Translations under genes and position numbers: made by a program
Notes under the pieces: generated by a model
Told to the model about the DNA's origin: nothing
The model's database searches: none
What the model saw: the letters and a program-made list of their open reading frames with translations, nothing else
In this document: piece by piece, positions 34,809 through 44,170 of the stretch
Layout: the number at the start of each line of letters is the position of its first letter
How positions within the stretch are numbered: the stretch's first letter is position 1
Source of the DNA: Peltaster fructicola
Lineage: Eukaryota; Ascomycota; Dothideomycetes
Length of the DNA: 64,000 nt
Direction: 5' to 3'
Assembly: GCA_001592805.2 (NCBI GenBank)
Contig: CP051139.1
Coordinates: 3,844,001-3,908,000, forward strand

Positions 34809-35945
34809 CTATGGTGGAGGGTTCAGGTCGAGGCCTTCGACGGTCAATGTGAAGGCATCATTCCTCGAATAGCTGCCAGCAACATCGAGATCGAGCCTTC
34901 CACGCTCGCAGTCTTCAAAATCAGCGTCCACAACCAAGAGACCGCCATCCTCGACCTCCCACAAAGGCTCCGCCAGAACGTCACCTAAAGGTCCTATAAT
35001 GCAGGATCCACCGCGAGATATGAAGTCGTCTTTGCTGTTGTCGTTAGCAGTCGAATCGGTTGTAGCAGCTCTAGGAGATAGGCTTTCTCTCGGCAGGACA
35101 AGCTCATGTGACTCTTCTCTGACAACGATAGACTCTCGACGTGATCTGTCAGCGTCTCTTGGTGCAGAGCCTGTGATCCAGCTTGGCAAATGACTCCGCC
35201 TTACGCACTGGTTGGCACTGAGGACAAAAGCTCGTCCTTCTGAGCTGACAGTGCGCATCAGTGAAAGCCAGGTATCGCGAGCATCTGCAGTCGGAGCCAG
35301 ATATAGATTGACATTCTGGCTGTACAAGCTGTACCGCAACAGAGGCATATAGTTCTCCCAGCAGATAGCAGCAGCCATCACCAACCGCACTCCTCCGATC
35401 GTGGTCGTGACGGCTTTCAAGGTCGAAGGCGAGCCCTGCGCCCAGACGAGTCTCTCACTGCCAGTAGGCATAACCTTGCGTCGCTTACCTATGCATCCTA
35501 AGTTCGGGCAAACATAGACCACAGAGCAGTATAGACTCCCGCCAGCTCTTTCCACGAGTCCTGTGACGACGAACACTTGAGTATCTCGTGCTACTCGTTC
35601 AAGGTATTCCCTTGTACCATCGCCTCTGTACTTCTCGCCTCTTGCAACCGGCAATCGTCGTTCAATCCAATCGTCACCAGCACCTTTGGGTGTGTCCCCA
35701 AGGTCAACAGCTGCTTGGTAGTATTGAAGGTATTGTTCGCGGCCCTCGCTGGTACGAGAGCCGACTGATGCGCCGAACGAGCACGTACGCGGATAGCCGC
35801 CAAGATAGGCTTCTGGGAAGAGGATCAAATCAACGCTTTGCTTGGCAGCTTCTTGTGTTGTGTGTCGTAGGGCTTCAAGTGTTGTGGTGAGGTCTAACAA
35901 CGTGTGGGATTGCGAAACGGCTAGCTTGAGCTTCTTGTTAGGCAT
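34809..35945 (-). CDS. Nitrilase-family carbon-nitrogen hydrolase
   Basis: A single exon encodes 378 residues with the catalytic triad of the family: Glu45 in [11 protein letters not shown], Lys157 in [12 protein letters not shown] and Cys195 in [13 protein letters not shown]. The EAYLGGYP and CWENYMP blocks match true nitrilases, which convert nitriles to carboxylic acids and ammonia, rather than the amidase branches. [14 protein letters not shown] and [20 protein letters not shown] are also in place. Between these two blocks is a hydrophilic insertion of roughly 45-50 residues rich in Arg, Ser and Thr, longer than I expect. The protein is likely cytosolic, with no signal peptide. Natural substrate unknown. 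Confidence 0.93.
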   Translation of the reverse strand: MPNKKLKLAVSQSHTLLDLTTTLEALRHTTQEAAKQSVDLILFPEAYLGGYPRTCSFGASVGSRTSEGREQYLQYYQAAVDLGDTPKGAGDDWIERRLPVARGEKYRGDGTREYLERVARDTQVFVVTGLVERAGGSLYCSVVYVCPNLGCIGKRRKVMPTGSERLVWAQGSPSTLKAVTTTIGGVRLVMAAAICWENYMPLLRYSLYSQNVNLYLAPTADARDTWLSLMRTVSSEGRAFVLSANQCVRRSHLPSWITGSAPRDADRSRRESIVVREESHELVLPRESLSPRAATTDSTANDNSKDDFISRGGSCIIGPLGDVLAEPLWEVEDGGLLVVDADFEDCERGRLDLDVAGSYSRNDAFTLTVEGLDLNPPP

Positions 35946-36421
35946 CGTATGGTCAAGAGTGGTCCACCGATGTAGATACAGACAATGAAAAGATGTGAGA
36001 ACTGTGTGTGCATTTGATCGTTACATAAACATTTGCCGACAATGACGCTCGCTGATGCTTGAGAAGATCGTGACGCCGGAAATGCAAGTGGGGCAGTGGT
36101 AGCCAGCGGCTGCTGCGGGAAGAGCAAGAAGTGTCGTGAAGAGGTAGTTGTCTCTTGCTGCCCTTTGTGGAGTCGTGCTGTTGTATCGAGGAGATGGGTG
36201 TTGTGAAGAAAAGCTGTCTGTCTACTGCTACCGCTGCCGCTGCTACACGGGGTTGAAGTATTGCGCAGGATGGGTTTCCTTGTCCTAGAGCACATTCACC
36301 GCAGAAGAGCTGCAGGTCGAATGTCCGTCAGAGCGCACCAAGGTGTGTGAAGATGAGAAACAATGCGTGCAATGTACTACTGCTGCTGCCTGGCCAGGAC
36401 AGCAGAGGAGTAGAACATACC
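35946..36421. other. Intergenic region upstream of the nitrilase gene
   Basis: The 476 bp lies between two minus-strand genes and should hold the nitrilase promoter and the 3' UTR of the splicing-factor gene. No coding signal is seen. Confidence 0.45.
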
Positions 36422-38252
36422 TTAGAGCATTGCCGCCTTTGGGAAAAGTGCGTTGTAGACAGCGTCAACGACGTAGTCACAGTAGATGAATCTGCCGTCG
36501 TAGCTGCGACCCTGGAGTCCTTGATATGCCTTGAGCGAGCCTTCAGTCGATTTGAACTTGATGTAGAGTTCACCTTCGGTAGAGCTGGTGTCAATGCCGA
36601 TGTGAAGGACTTCGCCGTACTTGGCAGCACACTCGCCTTTGAAGTCTTCCTCGAGGAATTTCTGCCAGTCAGCCTCTTCGGTACGGTTCACATGTCAGCA
36701 TGGCTTGGAATGCATCGGCTCATCACTTACTCTTTCTCAGTCCATACATGCTTGACGCAAACGCAACGAGAAGCCATGGTCGTTGTGGTAGACTGCTTAC
36801 TGGAGCGTTTAGCGATCTGTGCCTTTGTCTCCGGTTCCTCTTTGCGTGCAAGCTTGTTCATGAGCGACTGGCGAGACACGTTTGCGAAATTGACACCAGT
36901 GACGTCGTTATCGTCGAGAGCGCTCGCAGCACCAGATCTGTCATCGCGGTTATTGCCACGTCCGTGAGGCTGGCCACGCCCACCTAGACCTGAATGATCC
37001 GAGCCGCGCTGTGTATCGTTGAGGCCTTGAGATTCACGCGCAGTGCTGCTGGCAGAGTTCTGTGGACCGTGGCCGACACGTATGACCCGACCACCAATCG
37101 CAAAGTCATGTTGCAGATCCTTCAGGGCTTGCTGAGCGTCGGCAGTGTTCAAGAAGCTAGAAGAATTGTTAGCAAGATGGAAATAATGACGGAATGGTAG
37201 GCATACTCTACAAAGCCGTAGCCTTTGCTGCGACCATGCTCGTCCCTGTGTATCTCCACCTTTTCGACAGGTCCGAACTCTTGGAAGACTGCTCGAAGTA
37301 CTTCCTCGTCGATGGAGAAGTCGATGTTGCCCACGTAGAGACGCTTGATAGGTTGGCCATGCTGTGTTGGTCCACGGTTAGTCTCACGAGCAACACGGTT
37401 CTTCTCAGCTTCACTGAGAGAGACAATGATTGGCACATCCATCAGCTTCTTGCCAGTAAGCTCGATTGCCTTTGCGACGTCGGCTTCATTCTTGAATTCG
37501 ACATAGCCAACACTGACACGAATTAGTAATGCATATGACGACTTGTGCGCGCGCGCGACGTACCCCTTTGAACGCTGAGAATGGCGATCCCGGACAATCT
37601 GCACATCATGTACAGGACCTGCGCGTGATTCAAAGAAGCGCCTAACATCTCTGTCACGCAGGGCGCCCGCTAGCTGCTGAACGAAGACGGTTCGCTTGTC
37701 ACGCTGCTCTTCACTGAGCACAGCGCGATCACCGCTGTCGCGGCTTTCGTTGTCACGCGACGAGAGCTCATCTTTGCGCTCTTCGCTGCGACGGCGATCG
37801 GAGTCGTGGCGGCGGCGCACATCTGGGCTACGGTCGCGACGGTAACGATCGCCTCTACGATCGGGGAATCTGTCGTCACTGCGATCGCGACGTGGACTAC
37901 GGCTCCGATGGCGACGACGATATCCTCTGAAGTCTCTATTAGCACTGTTTCCATCGCTATCGTCATTAATGCCGTTGCTCGACCTGTTGCTGCGGTATCC
38001 GTCGCGGGAGCCCACTAGGGAGCCTCGACGACTGCCAGTGCTCTCTAGCTTGCCTTCGAACAGGTCTGGGCGAGTGCTAGAGCCATCGCTGCGATGAGAC
38101 CGGTAGTCTCTGCCATGCTTGCGATTGTAGTCAGACCCACGTGCATGCCTGTCCTCTGAGGCTTCCTTTGCCTGTCTCTGAGCAGCTTTGTTTCCTTCTT
38201 CTTCGAGGAGCTGGTCAATCTGGAAAGATGTTGGTTTGTGACTTTCGGACAT
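36422..38252 (-). CDS. RBM39/CC1-like splicing factor (RS domain, two RRMs, UHM)
   Basis: The N-terminus has an RS/RD-rich domain (YRRRHRSRSPRRDRSDDRF), followed by RRM1 (TVFVQQLAGALRDRDVRRFF; RNP1 SKGVGYVEF), the linker LSEAEKNRVARE, RRM2 (RLYVGNIDFSIDEEVLRAVF; RNP1 SKGYGFVDF) and a C-terminal U2AF-homology motif domain (ASRCVCVKHVW ... LYIKFKSTEGSLKAYQGLQG, RFIYCDYVV). This order is that of RBM39/CAPER-alpha, a partner of U2AF in 3' splice-site choice. Exons: 37564-38252, 37207-37512, 36731-37156 and about 36422-36674, together about 557 residues. Introns 37513-37563 and 37157-37206 are canonical. The last junction is not: keeping the UHM frame needs an intron ending one base off the AG, or a CAT/GTATGG donor that removes six residues. 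Confidence 0.9.
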
Positions 38253-38968
38253 TGTAAGTGATCTCACGGGCGCACGCTCTTGCGACAAGAGCTGCCTTGC
38301 GTCAAAGTGCGTTGCAAAGCTTGTGCAGCCTTTTTCGAGAAGCTGTGAATGCGTGAGTTGTTGCGCTTTGAGAGTATGCCTCGGTGTGAATTACTCCTGC
38401 AGACTGTCTTGTTCGCAATGTGGTGGGACTTTTGTTCGGCGCTCGGCGATCCGAGAAAGGTGTTGTTGTCTGCCAGAGTGTGAGCGTGTGACGCAAACTT
38501 CAGAGATCTGCCAAACGCCAAGAGATATCGCCGCTAGTGATGGCCCGTGCTTCGCATATCAGATCTGCTGGCTGACGCAGCGAGAGATGGACAGCAAAGG
38601 TGCTCCGGCGCTGTCCATTCGTACGACCAGTCGCCAGAAGCGCATGCTATGAGCAGACGCCTCAGGAATGCATCTCGCCCACCGATTTCGGCATGCCTCA
38701 CGATGTCACCACTCCTTGAGATACCTCGCCAAGGAATAGATCTGCAGCATTCTTGATGACTGGTTGATAGAACGGACTACCTCGAAACGAGAGTACTATA
38801 CTACAGTTCTTGTACAATGCCACATGCAAAGGTGAGCATTTCAAGCCGTCGACTCAGCCGTGTCCTCCTCAGTCTTCATAACCTTCTCAATTCATTACAC
38901 CGTTGACTTTTTACCCTCTGCGCCTACCGAGGAGAAAAATACCTGAAAATATGTCCTCCCTTGGGGTA
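38253..38968. other. Intergenic region, no gene recognised
   Basis: The 716 bp lies between two minus-strand genes and should include the promoter of the RBM39-like gene. Only short frames are present. Confidence 0.45.
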
Positions 38969-40444
38969 TCAAGAGTTGTAACGCAAGCAATCGGCCGTGT
39001 TCTCATCAGCGTCGTGGTTCCACTCAAGCCCAGACTCGGGGCATTGCCACTTGTCCTGCTCTCGTTCAATAGCCTTGCCAAGGTTGGTGATAGTCCTCTC
39101 GGCAAGCTTCTTATCGAGCATAGTCTCGAGGACCATTCGCTCGATCTTCTCTCTACTGTGGTGATTGTTTCTCTTGCCTGGCTTTGGTGGCCGGGCATGT
39201 GTCATAAGATGCTGAATAAGATTGTCTGACCTGGTGATAGCTCTGCCACACTTCGGTAAGTTGCAGTGGAATTGCTTCTCAGGCTGATGCGAAAGTTCGT
39301 GTCTTCGAAGATGCTCCTTGCGTGCTGATCGGCTGTCACAGCCTGGCACGCTGCACTTCCACCGCTTGGTCTCAATGCCAAGCTTCTTTGGCATGTATCG
39401 ACCAGCTTTCTCGTCGAACTCAACTCCCTTGCTGTCAATAGCAAGGTCAACGTCGTAGTGATTTGCGACGTATCTGATCGAGCCAGTGCGGCTTCGCTTG
39501 TGGGCCGAACCCTTCTGTCGAAGACGATTTCTCTTCGACGGCGAGTGCTGTCCATACCCTGCGTGGGACAACGGCATGATAGGAAGACCTGGCTCTAGCT
39601 TCGGACGAATATCGAAGCTATCATCTGGCAACACGTACTGGCTCATTGGTGGTGAGGTCTCTCCTGGTGACCACGATGCGTAGGATGAGTAAGAGTCGAA
39701 GCTCGAGTTCAGAGGATGCTGATCAATAGGACTGGTCATGTTAGAGTCCATGGAGTGCGAGTACATCATATCCTGCCCGTGAACCTCCTGTGGCATGACT
39801 AGTTGCTGAGGGCTGAAGCATTGCTGGGAGGCCATGCTCTCAAAGGATGTATCAGGTAGGATCGTCGTGGCGGATGATGGCTGCATGAAGCTCTCCGAGT
39901 ATAGTGAGTCACCTCTGTACTCTTGCTTGGGAAAGACGCTGGCACTCATGGTAGGTGTCCTGAATGGTTGTCCTAGTTGAGGAATGCTCGTCACTGGCAT
40001 GGTACTCCACGTATCCGCTGCCGAGAAGGACGTGTTAAACGAGTTACATACTGGAGAAAGCGATACCGGTGCAGAGAAGTCGTTATTATCGCTGGCCATA
40101 AGATCGAACGCTGTCATACCGGCATCCCGGACGTGTCTGACCATGTTCGGCATACCCTTGACACAGTGCATCATCCTCATGGCATTGTTGTTCTGACCGT
40201 AGTATAATGGAGTAGCTTCATGAGATGGAACGAACTTGTAACCAGCTGGAGTGTTTGGTAGTGATGTTGTAGACGAATCGGATAATGCAGAGTAGCACAG
40301 AGATGGTCGACGATCGGCGTGGTCCGACAGAGGTGTCTCTAGGCCGCTACTGTAGGCAGAGTAGTCGTCGAGGCTGCGAGCTGCGACTGAGGTATCAATG
40401 TTTGAGAGAAAGTGACGATGCGGTGTCCTTGCTGGTGTTGACAT
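38969..40444 (-). CDS. C2H2 zinc-finger transcription factor
   Basis: A single exon encodes 491 residues from the ATG at 40444. The first 320 residues are Ser/Thr/Pro/Gln-rich and disordered, as in activation domains. Two C2H2 fingers follow: WKCSVPGCDSRSARKEHLRR with H-x4-H, and FHCNLPKCGRAITRSDNLIQ with H-x3-H, both C-x4-C. A basic stretch (SPSKRNRLRQKGSAHKRSR) precedes them and is a likely nuclear signal. The C-terminal PKPGKRNNHHSREKIERM and MLDKKLAERTITNLGKAIER are helical and basic. Paired fingers at the C-terminal end of a long disordered region recall fungal developmental regulators such as BrlA-like proteins, but I cannot assign it. The frame stays open for 204 codons upstream without an ATG. 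Confidence 0.85.
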   Translation of the reverse strand: MSTPARTPHRHFLSNIDTSVAARSLDDYSAYSSGLETPLSDHADRRPSLCYSALSDSSTTSLPNTPAGYKFVPSHEATPLYYGQNNNAMRMMHCVKGMPNMVRHVRDAGMTAFDLMASDNNDFSAPVSLSPVCNSFNTSFSAADTWSTMPVTSIPQLGQPFRTPTMSASVFPKQEYRGDSLYSESFMQPSSATTILPDTSFESMASQQCFSPQQLVMPQEVHGQDMMYSHSMDSNMTSPIDQHPLNSSFDSYSSYASWSPGETSPPMSQYVLPDDSFDIRPKLEPGLPIMPLSHAGYGQHSPSKRNRLRQKGSAHKRSRTGSIRYVANHYDVDLAIDSKGVEFDEKAGRYMPKKLGIETKRWKCSVPGCDSRSARKEHLRRHELSHQPEKQFHCNLPKCGRAITRSDNLIQHLMTHARPPKPGKRNNHHSREKIERMVLETMLDKKLAERTITNLGKAIEREQDKWQCPESGLEWNHDADENTADCLRYNS

Positions 40445-42826
40445 CGTCGTTGATCTTTGGACGTCTGGCCAGGCAAAGTCAGTCACGGTCGGTAGGAGAG
40501 ACGACAACAATGCACCCACAAGAATGAAGGATAGGTTTCCTGCAGCCAAACTGAAACAGACCAATCCGCCCAAGACAAAGGAAAAGGCGAACGATGAAGG
40601 TTTCTCGGACTGCCCTGGATTGTCTCTCCTTCGAGAAGTGGTTGTTCGAAGGGGTGGAGGGAGGAGTGATGGGACCTGCTGTAAAAGGTTGTGGTTGGAA
40701 GCCTTTATGATATGTGGTGGGTGCGTGAGTTGCAGAAAAGGTGGCACCTGCTTCTTATGCGTCCAAGGGCTCGCTTGTGGGCTATGGGTACATGGTTGCT
40801 GATGTGGGCAAGGTACGCTGGGAGCAGAATCGAGAACTGGATTGTCAGAGTTAGAGCTGTGCGACGCTGATCGACTACGAGCGACCTTGGTGGCGCAAAG
40901 CCAGGGCCAGGGTGATGGTGAGTTGTCCTGGACAGCCAGTGGCTGTGACAGCGCAGTCCAGAAGGCTGTATAGATGCCAGGCACAGCCAAATCGTAACCC
41001 CAGAGCAAATCGGATGTCGTAACAATAAGTGGGGAGGTCCTGGTTGAAGGAGACAAGTAATCTTCCAGATTGCGGCTATAGTAGCAGCAGCAGCAGGATC
41101 GTACACTAAGGCGAGACGAGTTGCTATGCCTTGGGCGCGCCCCCAGGCGACGGCAAGGGGTTGGAATGAAGAAATGTTGTGAGCCTCAAGAGAAAAAAAA
41201 ATGGGCCTGCTGTCCACAGGAACGGACGTGCATGCATTGGAAGAAAGAGATGAAGCAGCTCGAAGAGTTCAAGCGCCAAAGGCGAGGATCAAGGTTGGTT
41301 GATGCAGTAAAAGTGAGCAGAAGCAGAAAGCATGATGATGGTGGAGGAGGTTTGTAGCAGGAATTGCCATGGTAGTACCTGCTTCCTCTTCCTGCATTCG
41401 AAGAAGCAGTTAGCATCGCACAAGAGCAGACTAACCTTGCAGTTCCCAAGAGCTCGATTGAGAAATACACCCTGGCTCCTCTCGCTGATGTGGTGCTTTT
41501 AGCGAAGAACAGATGCCAGCAACACGGCCCGGCACTAAGATATGGTGTGCAGCAGCGTAGGTTGGATATCTCGGAGAATAGGCAAGATGAGACGTTACGA
41601 CGTCAACACGCACCAGTAGGTGGTGAGAATCGCTAGCCGCAGACCGTGAGATTGGTAGCCAAGATGGAATGTGTGTGTGCGAGTCGACTCCCAACTCTCA
41701 GGTAGAGCCAGCCAGAAGAGGTACACACTCATGCATCTCCCACCACCTCGACCACTACTGCTCCTCATTCTTGCTCATCACATCGGCTCACAGGGCCGCG
41801 GTCTCCGGGAAGCTCGATCGGGTATGTGTGGCCACTCCTGCAGAAGGAACAGTACGTAGTCGTTATAGGGCTGCTGCTCGCTTCCTTCGTCGCAGAGGTA
41901 TTCGTAAAAACTGACTCTCCTCCCTAACTCTGACAGATTCGACAGCCACCTGCAGGTGGCTCTGCACGGACAATCTATCTCTAGATCGAGCAGCGAGTGG
42001 CTACAATAGTCAGTAGTCAGTAGTTCTAGGTGACGCTTATGCCGGCCTATGGCAATGTCTTGCTGCTGTTACTGCAGGTCGGTCCCTGTGCTACGTGAAG
42101 CATCGAAGAAACGCCGATGAAGTCCAGCAAAGCGATGCATGGTTTGCCCAAGTCTCCTCCTAGGTCTGATGGCGCCAAGCTCTGCTCAATGGCGTCAGCG
42201 AGATGCATGATCTTGCGTTCCTGGAAGTGGCCAGCCGCTGCGCAGCTACTTCGAACACGTCTTGAAGCGATTCGACCACTTTGAGTTCCGACGTCGATCG
42301 AAAGGTGGCAAGGATCTCCCAGCCATCTGATTGTGGATGTTGGCATGTGTCACGCACGTCCGCCGATCAAACGGTTGAAGGCACTCAATGTCGAGCGTGC
42401 TTGAATCATGTCACATTTCTCGACCTGTCACATTTGGTACGAGGTGATATGACAATCCTTTCGCAGCAGCGGCGCGACGGAGGCGAGTTATTTGGAGAAG
42501 GTAAGTCCACGCCAAAACAAGTAAGAAAATAGGAGACAACCGCCCGCACACCGGGCTTTTACTGTCGTTCTTCGCATGACCGTAGCACAGATTAGCGTCG
42601 ACCCAAGGGTTCGCTCTTCAGACGGCGGCAAGTGGAGCAGACACCCAGAGCAGTCTCCTAGTGTAGAAGCACGTCAGGACCTGCAGATGTGGAACGCATT
42701 GATGGGCAAAGGAAAACGATTGGTGAGTAGACGACCAAGAGATTCTTTGTTGGAGAGAAAGAGGCAGACAGTCTCATCAACGGTCGACTGCTTTGTACCA
42801 CCAGCAAGACGCAAAACCGGTTTGTG
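40445..42826. other. Long intergenic region upstream of the C2H2 gene
   Basis: The 2.38 kb begins with a stop-free stretch (40445-41056) in frame with the C2H2 gene, with no ATG, presumably the 5' leader. The rest holds short frames without motifs. Large upstream regions are common for fungal developmental regulators, which is inference here. Confidence 0.45.
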
Positions 42827-44131
42827 TCACAAAGGCTGACCTGGTAGATGAAGCTCAGACGAGAGCTTGTCCATGCTGCTTGTATTTCCTTCTTTGATCA
42901 GCATCGCAGCACGCGGCTCAGAGACATTGGCGAAGTTTAGAGTGTGAGTGACCGAGTTACTCGAATCTCTCGCTTCGGTGCATGCGCAAACAACCACGTT
43001 CTGCCGGCCGCTGATCTTCGCTCTTGTGACAAACCCTGTCATTCCTAAGCGCTCTAGCGCACGCTTGTCGACGGACTCAGTCTTCGAGCTTGACGAACAA
43101 ATTACCCGCAGGTTCCGACTCAGACGATGACATGCATCAGTGTTCGCGGCAGCGGCAGATCAGCTTACACAGCTCCACCTTGTCTCACGACAAGCGCTTG
43201 TCCTTGTCTAGAACGAGTGGCCAAGCGAACTGTACATCTAGCAGCGTACCTCTGGGCATGTACGCTAGAATAAGGCTTCCCTGCCATCTCTTTATTGTGT
43301 ACTGGAATAGATCTGATCGCTTGTATTGCATGTATTGCTTCGCGTTGCGTGCCGGAAGGTTAGGATGGTGTTCATGGCCACGATCTTCGATCTGGTGCAT
43401 GCTGCATGAGTCGACGAAGCTTTCACAACAGCTTCAGAGCCGCAATTTGGCCGCCTGGGATATTTCTCGTATGTTGCCATGGACCTGGAACGGGCATTTA
43501 AGCCTCTTCAGGTTACGCCTGACGTTACACCATACTTTCGACTAGACTCACACAGCATGCGTGTGAGCCAAACTTCAGTCTTCAAGTTGCTGTAGTCGAT
43601 ACCTTTCCAGGCTACGCCTGACGTTGCACGGGGGCCAAGAATGAGTGGTCGGATGAACTTCTTCATGCCTGTGTACAGCAAGTCGATCGATATACTTCTT
43701 CCAACGGATAGATTGCAAAGCTCCACCGGAAGCACCGTTCTCGATGGGGTGGCCCGTTCGCTGAGAACAAGTAGCTGCGCTGGAATGCGTGCGACTACAA
43801 GCTTGAAGACTTGGTCCCACTTCCTGGATGTCCCTTCGAACGCAACTGTGCAGTATTAGTGAGGCTCTTACGGTGACGAGTCCGGGGAGTGACATAGGCT
43901 CCTGTTGATCACTCGCTTGGACTGTTCGCCGCTGAAATATCTGTGGTACCGAGTGTTTCCGTAAGCTATTCGACATATTATCTCATTCACACGTCGTTGC
44001 CACATTCCTGGTGTTTCTAGCGAGGCGTTGATACATCGCTCTAGAAGTCCTCGAGCACCACTTGGCATTTGCTTTGCAGGATGCACCGTCGACGTTGACT
44101 CGTATTCACTTCCTGTCGCGACTCTTTACAA
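42827..44131 (-). CDS. Possible multi-exon gene of unknown family; exon model unresolved
   Basis: Three successive minus-strand stretches look like protein rather than chance frames. The first (about 44131-43880) contains SGARGLLERCINASLETPGM and RIAYGNTRYHRYFSGEQSKR. The second (about 43840-43508) contains KWDQVFKLVVARIPAQLLVL, VLPVELCNLSVGRSISIDLL and YTGMKKFIRPLILGPRATSG. The third (about 43430-42827) contains QYTIKRWQGSLILAYMPRGT, LLDVQFAWPLVLDKDKRLSR across a GTGAGA...GAG intron (about 43127-43187), and NVVVCACTEARDSSNSVTHT. The splices between the stretches need unusual donors or are unclear, and I see no start codon with confidence. It may be a lineage-specific gene, a decayed gene, or two genes. 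I know no matching family. Confidence 0.35.
43503..43530 (+). repeat. 28-bp near-repeat, copy 1
   Basis: Matches 43602-43629 at 24 of 28 positions by my count. Both contain ACGCCTGACGTT. All four differences are transitions. Confidence 0.6.
43602..43629 (+). repeat. 28-bp near-repeat, copy 2
   Basis: Second copy of the repeat at 43503-43530, 99 bp downstream in the same orientation. Sequence around the copies is not clearly alike. Confidence 0.6.
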
Positions 44132-44170
44132 ATGCTTCGTGTTGTCCTGCCGCGGCCTAACCGACGATTG

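Noticed and set aside
42827-43042. Resemblance of VVVCACTEARDSSNSVTHTLNF to a kinesin motor segment
   Set aside because: Only a faint likeness; P-loop and switch motifs of kinesins are absent around it.
43090-43545. 151-codon plus-strand frame
   Set aside because: Cys/Trp/Arg/Ser-rich antisense of the minus-strand blocks; less protein-like than the minus reading.
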